Assembly (NCBI GenBank): GCA_029237695.1
Contig: CM055279.1
Span: 24,431,919 to 24,495,918, forward strand
Direction: 5' to 3'
Source of the DNA: Conchocele bisecta
Lineage: Eukaryota; Mollusca; Bivalvia; Lucinida; Thyasiridae
Length of the DNA stretch: 64,000 bases
The first letter of the stretch is position 1. Every line of letters starts with the position of its first letter. The notes beneath the pieces were generated by a model that did not search any database, was not told where the DNA came from, and worked only from the letters and a program-made list of their open reading frames with translations. The position numbers were made by a program, and so were the translations under genes. This document shows, piece by piece, positions 21,748 to 34,466 of the stretch.

Positions 21748-21850
21748 ACGGTGGGGTCAGCGTGTAAGTGCACACACGAACGAACACGACAGGTTGGAAC
21801 CAACCTGTCGTGTTCGTTCGTGTGTGCAATTATACGTTGACCCCACTGTA
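21748..21850. mobile_element. Short palindromic element, family J, copy 2
   Basis: Near-perfect 100-bp palindrome: GTGGGGTCAGCGTGTAAGTG to a GGTTGGAACCAACC centre and back to GACCCCACTGTA. Confidence 0.85.
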
Positions 21851-21945
21851 CTTGACCATGACATCACAGTAAATCATGTGACATCCTCTATATAACATGT
21901 AATGTGTTGGAATATAGACCTAGTTATAGCGCTATTGTATGCTAC

Positions 21946-21990
21946 AGTGGGGTCAGCGTGGAAGTGCACACACGAACGAACACGACAGGA
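21946..21990. mobile_element. Family J half copy
   Basis: ACAGTGGGGTCAGCGTGGAA to CGAACACGACAGG, then breaks off. Sequence following it (ACCAATATGAACTCACGAGA) is shared with 19170-19260. Confidence 0.75.
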
Positions 21991-22621
21991 ATCGTAGTTC
22001 CTGCCCAGACCAATATGAACTCACGAGACGTCAATATTGACGTTTGATTTTGATTGTGTTTCAATGGGAAACAAAAGTACATATATAACAAGGAGAAGTC
22101 CGGACATATGTGTGAGTCTGAACAAAACTGATATATTGATTGAGATCTGACGTCCGATAAAGAGTCGTGTAATATATAGGTTGTAAATTAATCGTCGAAT
22201 TATTGTAAAAGGTTATTTCTGATTGAGGCCAACGATCCAGAGGATAAGTCAAGACGCTTTCACGATAGACGTTTAAGGAATAATACAAAACAACAAGCAA
22301 AGTCTTTCCAATTACATTACATTTATAGATGTCAGTATATTTCCAAGGTGTACATAGCATCGGAGCAAATCGAATTACACAATCAAGCTTGGCTAAACAA
22401 CAAATTCAGAATTTCGAGACTTCATTTCACCTGCCGGAACGCCCAGAGATGTCTTGGTACTAGGGAGAGTAAATGTTGCCATTTTGTTAACCTGCAACAT
22501 GAACAATTGAGTAGCTTATCAAGACGGTTACGCACACTCTCTATATGTTATCTCACTGGAGATAGCATATTATGTCATTACAATTTCTATGGTGGCAGCC
22601 ATATTGTCGTGCTGCGCCTAA

Positions 22622-22819
22622 ATGGCGAGTACGGCCAAGAAAATAGTGCACTGTGCCAAATTATCATACTGCGTTTTGGTCTGCCTTGCTTTGTATCTAA
22701 ACTATACATATACTATTCTCTATAGTTTTCACAGTTTTGTGCTCAGTTTATCAGTTAAATTCTGGAAAATAGGAAAAAAGACATTTCGTGCGTATGAATA
22801 CAGCAGCTATTATCTTTAG
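22622..22819 (+). CDS. Possible N-terminal exon with hydrophobic segment
   Basis: The ATG context CCTAAATGGCG opens a frame MASTAKKIVHCAKLSYCVLV followed by CLALYLNYTYTILYS, an N-terminal basic stretch and then a hydrophobic segment like a signal anchor. The frame runs to TAG at 22817-22819; a GTATGA donor near 22792 could end it sooner. Nothing downstream could be joined. Chance open frames of this length are common in AT-rich DNA, so this is a weak candidate only. Confidence 0.2.
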   Translation: MASTAKKIVHCAKLSYCVLVCLALYLNYTYTILYSFHSFVLSLSVKFWKIGKKTFRAYEYSSYYL

Positions 22820-23006
22820 TTCTCGCAGTCAGGTAGCAGTGAACAGTTAGCCCCCAGTTTCGTACAATGTTTTTCTGGGAGTTTCAACCAGTAATTTATT
22901 CTAGAGAAAACGTATATATGGGAATGGGTTTGCGCCATCACAGTACATTTGCCTATGGATGGTGATTGAGAAAATATGCACCTTTCCGGCTCTAGTTCAG
23001 CAATAC

Positions 23007-23100
23007 ATGTAGTTGCGAACGGTAACTCTTGAAATCTACTACCGTACCGTTCATACGGACGGTATGGGAGTAGATTACAAGAGTTATCGGTTCGCAACTA
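23007..23100. repeat. Hairpin
   Basis: TAGTTGCGAACGGTAACTCT and complementary AGAGTTATCGGTTCGCAACTA arms, with a CGTACCGTTCATACGGACGG centre. Confidence 0.85.
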
Positions 23101-23373
23101 GTTACGTCCGTAAGTGCTCAGTTTTTGTGGAGATAACATATTTCAGTACTTTCCGTACTTTCATTGTACAATGTAGAACTTCGACCGTCGACCTGTGTAG
23201 ACAAGATCAATACTAGAGCAGCTTGAGCTGCATCAACGGTTTGAGCCTAAAACATTGATTTCATGTGTAACTAAGCTTTAGCCCAAGGTGTAAACTATCG
23301 GTTGCGAAAAGAATTTCTGAAGTTTTGGAATGAACAGTCCAACATTATTGTGTTCGCATCATCACACCGATGT

Positions 23374-23442
23374 GGGGCCGGTTAGCTTAGAGGTAGAGCG
23401 ATGGACTCGGAGCGAGGGATACCGGGTTCGATCCTCAGCCAA
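23374..23442 (+). repeat. tRNA-derived SINE head (tRNA-like sequence)
   Basis: An A box-like word (GTTAGCTTAGAGGTAGAGC) and a B box (GGGTTCGATCC) lie about 45 bases apart. D-arm and T-arm pairings are recognisable, but the acceptor stem does not pair, so this is a tRNA-derived pol III promoter rather than a working tRNA. An A-rich (AAAATAAAAA)n tract at 23986-24028 may be the tail of the same retroposon, though 650 bp would be long. Confidence 0.6.
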
Positions 23443-23985
23443 AGTTTTAGCTAAAGGACTGAAATATCGACTACAGCAAAAACAATTGAAATCGAATGAT
23501 AAATAACGAAGCTGACGTCACATCCGTTTACTCTATTTTGAAAACTTGAAAAAATACGTTCATCTTTGACATTGAATAGAGCCGTAAGTAGTCAAGATAT
23601 AGCTCTGAAAATTATCATATTTCATGCGGCTGACACTCCCCTATCACCCTGGCAAGAAATTATGTTGCTGACAGTACTGTACAAATTGGAAAACGTTTGT
23701 AAAGACCACCCGTTATCAGCCGAAATTCGGCAAAATCGGCAAAATTCGGCAAAAGCGAGTCTGAGATAGAGAATTTTGTCAGCTTTCCAATGCAAAAATA
23801 ATTTTTGAAATCGGTTGGACAATAAGGAAGTTATAGAAAGTATGACATCACTTCCGGTTTCGTGGAAAGTGACATTAAGAGATTTCTGAAAATCTCTAAA
23901 TCTCGACTCACACTTGATCCGAATCGGCATGCAAAATTTGAAGTTGATCCGACCAGCGGTTTGGGCTGTAGACTGAACGGCTGAA

Positions 23986-24028
23986 TAAAAAAAAAATAAA
24001 AAAAATAAAAAAAATAAAATAAAAAAAA
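23986..24028 (+). repeat. A-rich tract
   Basis: AAAAAATAAAAAAAATAAAA-type low-complexity sequence, a possible retroposon tail. Confidence 0.8.
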
Positions 24029-24029
24029 C

Positions 24030-24590
24030 GAAAACAATAGGTTTTCGGCGCAGCTGAAAGCCGCCTCAAACCTAATGAACATAATCCCAGTCTGATTAGC
24101 ACATACCATGTTAATTGAAAGTGTTACACAATGGATATTTTATGGCCTATTTCACAAACGTCAGTTAGTCGAATAAGTTGTTCGTATTACATTTCCACTA
24201 GGACTGTATCAATATACACAATTTGTGAAACATAATAAGTATTATTGTGAAATATTACAATATATATTATCAATATGCCATATCGTTCTAGTTTAGAAAT
24301 TAGTTTAAATGCCGGTATTTCAAATGAAAGCAAACTACCAATGGTAAACAACATAAAACATATTTTTCACTTTACGAAATTCATATTTTTTTCAGGCTAA
24401 CGATCAGTGCATATATCTTTTCTGAACGACAAAACATTTACGGTAACCAGTTTCGTCTTTTTAGTGTGATCTTCAAAAGAAAACAATGACGTACTCCTGA
24501 AGATATATAAGACGTAGTGAAACTAGTTGCGTTTAGAAAAAATAAAATATAAACCTTTGAATTCATTGCAATATATATAGTGACACAACC
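24030..24590. other. Unassigned stretch
   Basis: AT-rich, with no supported exon, repeat or RNA gene. Confidence 0.4.
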
Positions 24591-24591
24591 A

Positions 24592-24925
24592 AGGTATATG
24601 ATCACGTGGTACTAACAACAACAACAAGTACCGATTCAAAGTACGTATTATTGTATAGTGTCCTTATTACGTAATGGATTTTGATGAAATATAGCGCATC
24701 AAAAGCGTCTTGTTAAGCTGCAGTTGGTGGTCGGAGACACGGAAATCGATTCTTCGCAAAAACGACATAAGTCTGTGACAAACACCATAGACCATCAAAT
24801 GCAGCTCATGAAGACGCGTTTGCTGAGCCATATTTCATCAAAATCCGTTGCATAGTAAGGAAACTATCAAATAATACTTACTTTGGAGTGGGCGACGTTG
24901 TTGTTGTTGTAACCTTGCCAACCAT
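24592..24925. mobile_element. Hairpin element, family G, copy 3, shorter
   Basis: Left end TATGATCACGTGGTACTAAC; inner GAAATATAGCGCATCAAAAG and CGATTCTTCGCAAAAACGAC. Part of the central stem is missing and the right end is worn after CACTCC-type GGAGTGGGC. Confidence 0.75.
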
Positions 24926-24992
24926 AAAGCTAAAACTTCCAACATGCACGTGTGTATATAATAACAACTATTAAACAATCAATTATTACATA

Positions 24993-25305
24993 TTTATCCC
25001 GTCAACGCAGTGCGTATGTGCCGTGAAACACGGTGCCGTTAAACATTTTTGATATCCTGTCAATACGACATAATCACTGCGTATGAATATGTGCGGTTGT
25101 CCGATTTTGAGGATTCGGCTGGGGTTATTTGTTGCATTTTAAAGCTCGTTGTAATGTTGACGGGATAGTAGGTTAGTGCCGTGAATGAGAAAATATCTGG
25201 CGCGGTACGGAAACGGGATGTGCTCGGCAGAGCCTCGCCCATCCCGTTTCCTAAGCCTTGCCATATATTTTTTCCCATTCACGACACTAACCTACTATTC
25301 TCTTT
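24993..25305. mobile_element. Bipartite MITE, family B, copy 4
   Basis: Tail module from TTTATCCCGTCAACGC to GTTGACGGGATA, with a longer middle than usual. The hairpin module ends CCTACTATTCTCTTTATCGG at the truncated 5' LTR. Confidence 0.85.
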
Positions 25306-25342
25306 ATCGGTTATCAGGAGTACTCCACTATTGTATACAGAT

Positions 25343-26201
25343 CCAGTATAATACCCTTTTTAATATATATTGGATGTCTGTGTTGAGTGAATAGTGTTCA
25401 CTCTTAGGTGAGCTTTGTTAAAGTTTATTATAGGAATGAATGTCCTTTTTGTGGAATTTATCTGGGTATAAACTTGGAAAAGTCGCGGGAATACTGGATG
25501 AAGCGATAAAAAATTACAATTTTCGAAAAAGAATAAAAAACAAAAATGATTTTTATTTTTTTTCGAAAATTGTAATTTTTTAAGGCCTCGTCCAGTATTC
25601 CAGCAAATTTTTTAAGTTTATATCCCCGATAAATTCCACAAAAAGGACTTTCATTCCTTATAATTCCAGCATTTGAAATAAATTCATCAAGAAAATGTGT
25701 TTATTTTCCGTTTTCTTAAGAATTATTTTAACTGCGCCTCACGGTTACGGAAAGTAGTTCGGCGTGGGAGTTTACTGGGATTTAAATTTTGAACAGAGAC
25801 TTGCTACGGGCCAATCAAATGTTAGGGAATTGTGTAAATATTTTTGTGCTGGAATTATTGTCAAATGTACTCACCCCTGGTCAGTTAATATTGTGTTTCC
25901 AACCAGAACAGATGGCATTTACCTGCAGTTGAATAGGTTTTACAGTTAAATGTGATATTTTCCCATATTTCCGGAATTCGATTGATATGGAGCATGATGC
26001 AATCTAAACACTGAGGACACGAGTGATAAAAGACGAGAGTCAAGTCCCACATGTACCATAGACGTGGGGATTAATTGCGGTACTACTCCTGACTACACTT
26101 GGTTGAACTTGGAACTGTAAATAAAGCGAACCCACGTTTACTGGGGGAAATGTGGACAATGTGTCAAGTATTTTAATATACCCATGTAAATCCCGGTAAC
26201 A
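25343..26201 (+). repeat. 5' LTR, truncated and interrupted
   Basis: Matches the 3' LTR from CAGTATA onward to the terminal CCCGGTAACA. A family F MITE (25428-25859) splits it after AAAGTTT. It contains AATAAA within CTGTAAATAAAGCGAACC. Confidence 0.9.
25428..25859. mobile_element. Bipartite MITE, family F, copy 3
   Basis: Hairpin TATAGGAATGAATG to CTTTCATTCCTTATA with an unusual A/T-rich centre (GATAAAAAATTACAATTTTC and complement). The second module is ATAATTCCAGCA to TGCTGGAATTAT. Inserted in the 5' LTR; the 3' LTR shows the empty site. Confidence 0.9.
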
Positions 26202-26206
26202 AAGTA

Positions 26207-26220
26207 TGGCGCCCAACGTG
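26207..26220 (+). other. Primer-binding site, Lys-tRNA type
   Basis: TGGCGCCCAACGTG begins five bases after the 5' LTR. It is complementary to the 3' end of the lysine tRNA group that ends in CACGTTGGGCGCCA. The match stops at 14 bases. Confidence 0.8.
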
Positions 26221-26480
26221 TTGGTATTTCGAATAATTTAATTCGAGTTTGAGCACTGCTCCGGGATAGTGTGTTGCACCTTCGAGTTGGCAATATAGGA
26301 CAGTGGCGCGCAGAGACGTCGACTATTCAGTGGATCGTACACCATTCAGCGGACGAGAGGACTCCGGACCCGGGAACATTGACGGCATCCTAGTGACGTT
26401 GGCAGCAAAGTGTTTAGTGGTTTGATGTAGAGACATGAAGTACTGTAAACTGTGAACAGAGCGTTGTAGTCTGGGGTCTG

Positions 26481-26721
26481 GGGCCCGTTTCACTAAACTT
26501 CTTACGACAAAAATGTTCGTAAGTGCAAATTTAAGATCGTCTGTAAATTTCAATTTATGGATTTACATTTATTGAGCATAGGCTGCATATGCAGCCTATG
26601 CTCAATAAATGTAAGTCCAATAATTATTTACAAGAAAACAATGTTAATGTGACATTTACAGACTATCATAATTTTGCACTTACGAACATTTTATTCATAC
26701 GAAGCTTAGTGTAACGGCCCC
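26481..26721. mobile_element. MITE, family A, copy 7, inside the gypsy leader
   Basis: Ends GGGCCCGTTTCAC and TAACGGCCCC, flanked by CTG on both sides (26478-26480 and 26722-26724). It is younger than the retrotransposon it lies in. Confidence 0.9.
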
Positions 26722-27667
26722 CTGGTGAGCAGTGAATTGTTTAACATGATAATTATCACTTTATAAAAGTACACATACTTTCGGCCAGTCTAAGGTGACA
26801 ATTCTGATATTTACATGTATTAGTATAGGCAATTTCCTATTTATGCCATATCCCCGGTGTCGTGATCGTACAATGTTTATTTTATCTGAGATTTGTAAGT
26901 TGTGTCAATTTGACTTTAATTTCCAATCCTATCATTGTACAGTTACTCTTATTGAAAGTTGCTGCTTTTGAAATTAATTTCAGGAGATAGCTTTGTTGGC
27001 GTTGGACATATTGACTGTATTAGAAATTGAGTGGAAGCCGTCACTACTTAACTTTCAGCATTTCTGCATGATCTGAATGTGTGCACTTATCTGGACCTTA
27101 CTAAAATACCTAACAATTTGTTTCTTATCGGGATCATTTATTTTGTATGTATGTCGCTTATCTGGACCATACCTAGACAATTGCTTTCTGCTGGACAATA
27201 CTGTTCAGGTATTCTCTCCCCAGGTGATATTGACCGTTACAAATCCCCACTGACCACTGACCATTGATTACTTTAATCTGTCCGTGAGAAACACAGGCTA
27301 CACAAATAGTATGATTTGTTTTGATTTTCTGAAATAAAATAGAATAGATAACTGAAATTGAAGCTAGTAAAACAATATTGTTTATAATTTTGAATTTACG
27401 CTTTAAAAGAAATGGTACTCTCAAACAACATATTTCATATATTATAGGAACATAATATAAATGATCATAGACTGTTCAACATAATCTCCAAGCATGACGA
27501 GTATTACGTTGAAGAACAATAATTTAATGTTAGTTGACGGCAGTGAAACACCAATGTAATATGCAATTATTGCAACAATTCGAACTGAAACAGTGCTAGA
27601 TACAATTGTATGATGCTTAGTGCATAAATCTTAAATGTGAGACTGATAGGTCGAATGTGACAAAAAA

Positions 27668-27850
27668 GTGTACGGATTGGTTTACAACTTGGAACAATTT
27701 GAAAAATGTGTACGGTTTAATCCTTTTTTTAGAAACGTTACGGTGTGGACAAATTTAATGAAAACTTGTGGTTCAGACACATTTGGAAAAAGTGTACGGT
27801 CAAGACAGTTGAAAAGGTGTACGGATACTACACTATTGGAAAGTGTACGG
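27668..27850 (+). repeat. GTGTACGG motif cluster in the gypsy leader
   Basis: The 8-mer GTGTACGG occurs exactly at 27668, 27708, 27792, 27817 and 27843, with a variant near 27737. Spacing is irregular (25 to 84 bases). The position, between primer site and gag, could be a packaging or translation-control region; this is inference. Confidence 0.7.
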
Positions 27851-28490
27851 CAGAGGGATAGTTCAAATGAGAAAAAAGTGTGAACTGAAATATGCCTGAA
27901 ATCTTTAACTGACTAACAATAGGCGAACAGTTAGTTTGGAAGTAAATCGACTATAACTTGAATTGATGCACCCTAGAGTAGGGATTGCCCTGCCTTGATG
28001 CTCTATGCACTTGAACGACAGTGGGGTTCTTTGCTTCCAAATTGGTTTTCTACAATCAGACAGTGAAACAGTTAGACAGTACTTGTAAAGTGAAACAGAA
28101 AGTGTGGAGGTGAAACATATTGATCATTGTGGTGAATGAGTGAATTTAATAGAAACATAGATTTGTGAGCAAGTTACAAACATATTGGTTCGTGAACATA
28201 ATAAATGGAGAATTAATGAACCAGAAGGCAGTTGAAGTTTATGCTTTTCATACAGTGAAGTGTTGAAAACGGAACTGATTCTTCTGTGAATGCGAAAGGA
28301 TAGTTGAGCATTGATTGAAATAACTGAAATACAGACACTGGTAGTAAGATATTAGGATAGTGACATTTGTGATACAAGGTAGAGACATAAAGTGTAGAGA
28401 AACTCGACAGTGCAACAGAAGTGGTAACATAGTGACTGACAGAGATACTAGTTATTGTGATAGTGGTACAACAGTTGGTGACAAGTGACA

Positions 28491-28491
28491 T

Positions 28492-28515
<24 letters not shown>
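28491..28515 (+). repeat. (CA)n microsatellite
   Basis: About 12 CA dinucleotides, some 50 bases before the gag ATG. Confidence 0.9.
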
Positions 28516-28522
<7 letters not shown>

Positions 28523-28568
28523 GAATATATAACAATTGACAATTAGTGAACTTAGAAATACTGCAACC

Positions 28569-29693
28569 ATGGCGACAAAAGACGTATCAGATGAAGATCT
28601 ACATATGCTAGAAGTGATAAAACACTTGAAAATCAAGCCTCCCTAAGTAGATAACCCAGAAGATTTTGAAATTTACATGACATTTTATTGGACAGAAATG
28701 GAAAAGGATCCAAGATTAAAAGGTGATATGTCTGGATATACAAAGATATCGGTGTTCTATGGCGAAACCGGTACAGGTGAAGTTAGCTACACTACTTGGC
28801 ATTATGAAATAGGTTGTTTTGTATCGGAAGGCAATTACAATGAAAATACTAACAGGAATTAGGCGATCTTGCAAAGGTGAAGCCGCAAATGTTTTGAGAA
28901 GAATGGGAACAAAAGCAAGTTTAGCAGAAATAATGAATATATTTGAGTCATGCTACACAATGTTAGAAACGGAAGAATCAATTTTGAGGAAATGATATGC
29001 ATATCAACAAGAACTAAAAGAAAGTATTACAACATACACAGCCAGAGTTGAAGAAATATTTACACAAGCTGTTGAACTAGACGCGTTAAAACACACACAA
29101 GAAGACCTGTTAAAACGAACAATGTACCAATAACTAATGCAGCCATTACAACAGTTAGCATCATATCAATTTGACACCTTTCACGACTTTAACAAATTTA
29201 AAATAAAAGTTCGGAAAATAGACAGGAACTTGAATGAAAACACAGGAGATCCAAACAAACAACGTGTAATGCAGCAAATAAGATAGACAATGATAAATCA
29301 GAATTGAAAGAAATTAAAGGATTGTTACACCAATTGAATATAATAGACATGTTAGAAAAAGAAAAGGAGACGTCAAGACAATACACACCATATTATCGAG
29401 GTTATCGAGATAGAGGGGCAAACATAGGATTCGGAGGGAATTACAAAGGACAACCCAGAGGGAGAGGTTACACTCCAGTGAGACCACTGGGCACAAACAC
29501 ATTCACACCAAAGTGCTACAACTGTGAGGAATTAGGTCACCTGCAGAGAGACTGTCCAGTCATATATGGTCCTAAATGTTACAATTGTCAGAAGGTTGGA
29601 CATCTACAAAGAGACGGCCCAAATAACAGAGGCCAAAAGTGTTATAAATGTCAGCAACCTGGACATGTACAAAAGAACTGCCCAAACGCATAA
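28569..29693 (+). pseudogene. gag: gag polyprotein, broken (Ty3/gypsy)
   Basis: ATG at 28569 (context AACCATGGCG) starts MATKDVSDEDLHMLEVIKHL. The matrix/capsid part has the GEVSYTTWHYEI stretch typical of invertebrate gypsy gag. In-frame stops lie at 28644 (TAA) and 28993 (TGA) and again near 29131, with frame changes near 28840 and between 29280 and 29304. The last part (29304-29693) is open and carries three zinc knuckles of the C-x2-C-x4-H-x4-C type: CYNCEELGHLQRDC, CYNCQKVGHLQRDG and CYKCQQPGHVQKNC. The middle one has lost its final cysteine. Pol lies in the -1 frame and overlaps the gag end, as is usual for elements that use frameshifting. Non-functional as it stands. Confidence 0.9.
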
Positions 29694-32600
29694 GTGCCTC
29701 AGTTACGGGACACAACGGAGGCACTGAAACAGGTAAGAATCCCAACATGGTAGGAAGCTCGACAGAAACAAATGTACATATAAACGGAGTTGAATCGAGA
29801 GCACTAATTGATACTGGAAGTTGTGTTAGCACAATATCAAACACATTTTGTAAAACACATTTAGGTGACACTGAAATAAAACCACTGGACAACATATTGA
29901 ATATTGAATGTGCAGACGGAAATTCGTTACTATACATAGGCTACATTGAATCAACACTAAGCTCAGAAGGAACACCATAATTAGATCAAAATGCAAGCAT
30001 ATTTCTCGTGACACCAGAAACAAAATTTAATGAAAGAACACCAATTTTAATAGGAACAAATATTTTGACAGAATTAATTGCAGATTGAAAAGACAAGTTT
30101 GGCACGACGTATCTACAGAAAGCAAAGTTATTCACACCGTGTTTTTTAGCTTTTAGATATATAGCTATAAGAGAAAGAGAACTGAAAAGAAACAAGGACA
30201 AAATAGCAGTGATCAGATCGGCAGAACAGACAAAAGTGATAATAGGTCCAAACAGTTCAGTAGACATTAAAGATTACATCGACAAAGAATTAGAATTTCA
30301 ACTGACATGTGCTATTACACAAGAAACAAAGGAATCAACATTACCCAAATGTGTTGACATCTCTCCAACAGTAGTAAATTATGAATACAGAAATAATTCA
30401 GAAGTGGTAATTAATATTTCAAATTTGATTTCAGACACAGTTATTGTATCTCCTAAGGCAATAGTGTGTGAATTGCAACCAGTTACCATAGATGAATCAG
30501 TGTTTGAAAGAATCGAAGAATCAAAACCAGCTCAGAAATTTTGGAATGAAATTCACATTGAATCAAATTTGAAGGATGAACAAAATGTTAAAATTACTGA
30601 GGTGTTGACAAAACATTCGGACATATTCTCAACAAGTGAAACAGACATTGGCTTCTGTGACAAAATAAAACACATAATAGATCTAACAGAGGAAACCCAG
30701 TTTAAACAGCCACATCGAAGAATAGCACAGGGAATGATTCATGAATTGAGAAATCACATAGAACAACTTTTGACAAGTGGGGTCATCAGAAAGTCAAAGT
30801 CGCCATGGGCTTCAAATGTTGTGTTAATTAGAAAACGAAACGGAAAATTAAGAATATGTGTGGACTTTAGAATGTTGAACAAGAGGTCAGTGAAAGACGC
30901 GTATGCTTTACCAAGAATTGAAGAAGTGTTTGATGTATTGAATGGAGCAAAATGGTTCGGTACAATTGACATGAAATCAGGATATTACCAAGTTGAAGTT
31001 GAAGAAAATCACAGTAGGACCCCTTGGCTTTTTTGAATATGTTAAAATGCCATTTGGATTAAGTATTTCACCAGCTACATATCAGAGATTAATGTAAGAA
31101 TGTTTAGGCGAATACAATATGAAAATTCGTGTAATATATTTGGACGATTTGATAATATTTAGCAACAGTTTCGAAGAACATATTGAAATATTAGATCTGG
31201 TATTAACGCGATTGACAGAGTGCAACCTGAAATTAACCGGAGATAAATGTTATTTCATGAAAAAGAGAGTTAAATTTCTTGGACATATTGTGAGTGAGTT
31301 TGGAATTGAAACTGATCCTGACAAAATAGACAAATTGAGAAATTGGCCGACACCATCGAACGCCGACGAGTTAAGATCATTTATAGCGTTTGCAGGATAC
31401 TATAGGAGATTTGTGAAATACTTTTCTAAGATAACCAAACCATTGACAGAGTTACTACCACCAACCACTAGGAAGGAGGGCAGATCAGGGAAACAAAACA
31501 ATTCATGGAAATGGGACATAGAACAAGAGGAAACTTTTCGGAAATTAAAAGAAATTCTAACTTCACCACCAATTTTGGCATACCCGGATTTCGAACAACC
31601 TTTTGAATTACACACAGACGCGTCAGGAAAAGGATTAGGAGCAGTTTTATATCAGGAACAAAATGGACAGAAGAAAGTAATTTGTTATGCAAGCAGGAGC
31701 TTATCAAAATCAGAAAATAACTATTCCGCATTTAAATTCGAATATCTAGCGTTAAAGTGGGCAGTGACAGAAAAGCTTTCGGATTATTTGCTTGCAAACA
31801 AATTTACTGTTTATACAGACAACAATCCTTTGACTCATTTATTAACATCAGCAAAATTAGACGCGACTGGTCAAAGATGGGCATCGGCATTGGGAAACTA
31901 CAATTTTGAAATAATATATCGACAAGGCCTCAGAAATAATAATGCAGATGGAATGTCTCATTATCCGTTTGAAAAAGAAGAAACAAATGTGAAATTAGAC
32001 AACAACACAGTTAGAGCAATATGTGGTAGTATTCAGGTTAACAATTATATAGAAACAATTCCTGTACAGTCAATCAACATTGTGGAAGTTACTGAAACAC
32101 CAGGTCAACCAATGGCTCAAATTGAAATTCGTCAAATAAGAAAACAACAAAGGGACGACATTGTTATAGGAAAAACTATAGTTATAACAAAACTGTTTAT
32201 AAAGGACGACTATATGATGAAAAAACAGTTCAGTAACTTGAAAATGATTAGAGAACTGTTGTACAGAGAAATTACCAAAAATGACAATAAAATGCACGAG
32301 CTAGTGTTACCATATGTATATCGTGAAACAGCACTACTAGGACTGCATGACGAGATAGGTCACCCAGGGCGGGACAGAACATTGTCACTACTCAGAGAAA
32401 GGTTTTAATGGCTAAGAATGTGCGCGGGCGTTGAGAGGAGAATTGGTCAATGTTATAGATGCCTGAGAAGAAAAACAAATACGAACATTAGAGCACCGTT
32501 AGTTAACATTGTAACCACTTACCCACTTGAACTTGTTGGTATGGAATATTTAACTTTGGAACCATCGAAAAGCGGAATTGCAAACATTTTAGTGATTACG

Positions 32601-34098
32601 GACCACTTTACAAAATATGCTTTAGCTATACCCACTCGAAATCAAACAGCCAAAACAACAGCAGATGCTTTCTATGAAAACTTTATTGTAAATTATGGAA
32701 TACCAAAGACAATACATTCAGACCAAGGAGTTAACTTTGAATCAGAAATTATAAAAGAACTTTGCAACATCACTGGTATGAAAAAGTCACGAACGACACC
32801 GTATCATCCAAAGGGAAATGGGATAACCGAGAGATATAACCAGACACTGTTAGGAATGTTAGGAACTTTGGAACCAGAACAGAGACATGATGGGAAGAAG
32901 TATGTACCTTTCTTAGTTCACGTATAACTGTACGAAACAAGAAACAACCAAAATATCACCATTTGAATTCATGTTTGGACGAAAGCCAAACTTACCAATC
33001 GACGCATTGTTTGAAATACCATTGGAAGAAACTGTGAACCGAACAACAGTGAGTATATTGATGAATTGAAGAAAATACTGAAAACTACACAGGACATAGT
33101 GAATAAGGTTACAGAGAAAGCTAGGGACAAATAGAAAATGTGTTATGATAGCAAGGCAAAAGCAGTGAAAGTTAATGTAGGAGATAAAGTGTTGGTTAAG
33201 ATCATGGTATTTGACGGAAAACACAAAATAGCAGACAGGTTTGAGCCAGAAGTGTATCAAGTCATGAAACAACCAGATACAAACATTCGTGTGTCTGAAG
33301 TGAAAGCTGAGAATGGAAGAAAAAAGAAGTTACACCGTAATCATCTTTTTCCAATAGGTTCAATAGAAACTGAACAAGAAACCGAGAAGACCGAGAAACC
33401 GAGACAGGTTCCAAGGATTCGCATAAGTTTGAAGAAACGAGATGTGAATAATGATGATACAGCAGCTGCTAGGAAGGAAGTTACTTCAAAGGAAAGTAAT
33501 GAGGTAGAGGAGAAAATTATAGAGGGAACGGAAGAAACAGATAGTGAATCGGGAGATATATATTGTGCACTAATATATGACAAAGTAAATGAAAGTGAGG
33601 ATGATACTGAGATTGATACAGAAGATAAAAAGGAGAAATAGATTGATCAGATGATAGTGGAAGAGACAGATGAAGAGACAGGTACTCAGATAGATGACCA
33701 TAATCAGTTAGACAAAAGATGAAACAGTGGTTACGGTAACGGAAACAGAGACAGATGAACATACAGCAGTTAAGATGGTAGAAGAACAAATTCCTACAGA
33801 ACGATCAGAGTACAGACCAGAATATGAGAATCAAAACACATGCTGTAGAACAGAGGAGACACAACAATAGGTTTGGCACCCTGGAGAAGTAGCAAGTAAA
33901 CATCAAGTTGCAGAACCCAGAAGATCAATCAGAGAAAAGAGACTAACAGTGAGATTTGAATCGTACCATTTAAATCAAATGACAAAGAGACCAATTGATA
34001 CAAGAATACAGACTCTTGACACGCTACTAAATTCTGGCATTTTGAATGCTGTGGATTCAGAAATGGCACATAAGCTATTAGATGCAGTGATGAAATAA
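29648..34098 (+). pseudogene. pol: pol polyprotein, broken (protease, RT, RNase H, integrase)
   Basis: Protease: ALIDTGSCVSTIS near 29800. RT: FGTIDMKSGYYQ (motif A, about 30957), GPLGFFEYVKMPFGL (about 31018), YLDDLIIFS (motif C, about 31137). RNase H: LHTDASGKGLGAVLYQE (about 31607) and VYTDNNPLTHLL. Integrase: HDEIGHPGRDRT with GQCYRCLRRK as the zinc-binding part, then VITDHFTKYALA, HSDQGVNFES and GNGITERYNQT giving the D, D, E residues. A GPY/F-like segment (DRFEPEVYQV) and basic tail end at TAA 34096-34098. Breaks: stops at 29978, 30086, 31094, 32406 and 33133, a frameshift with loss of a few codons near 31012 (between RT motifs A and B), and another near 32922. Confidence 0.93.
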
Positions 34099-34456
34099 GT
34101 GTATAGCATGTGTTTGAAATATATGATATTGTACATAATTAAATATAACCAAGACTGTGAGAATGTGATTTTAATATGTTGAAATTGACAATTCAAGTAC
34201 AGTTGTTTAGAATGAAAACAAAGATTGACAATAAGACGAAGCAAACACATTAGTGGAATGGAGTGGATGAAGGTGAAAGTACTTTCAATGTAGACTAAAC
34301 TGGAATTTGAAATGGATGAACTGTATAGTGGTTATATTGACGCCAGTATAGAATTGAATGATGACAATATGCGTTATGATATATAGCATTGAGGATGATC
34401 AAGCTGAGGTAAATAATCTTATAATTTGTAAAATGACGAGACGTTATTTGCTGCGC

Positions 34457-34466
34457 AGGGGGAAAA
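34457..34466 (+). other. Polypurine tract
   Basis: AGGGGGAAAA directly before the 3' LTR; plus-strand primer site by position. Confidence 0.8.

Noticed and set aside
23374..23446. Functional tRNA gene
   Set aside because: A and B boxes are present, but the acceptor stem does not pair, so a tRNA-derived SINE is more likely.
27668..27883. 71-codon frame in the gypsy leader
   Set aside because: It overlaps the GTGTACGG cluster, starts with a non-ATG codon and has no similarity to gag.
29198..33789. Antisense frames over the retrotransposon
   Set aside because: Shadows of the AT-rich gag-pol coding strand.
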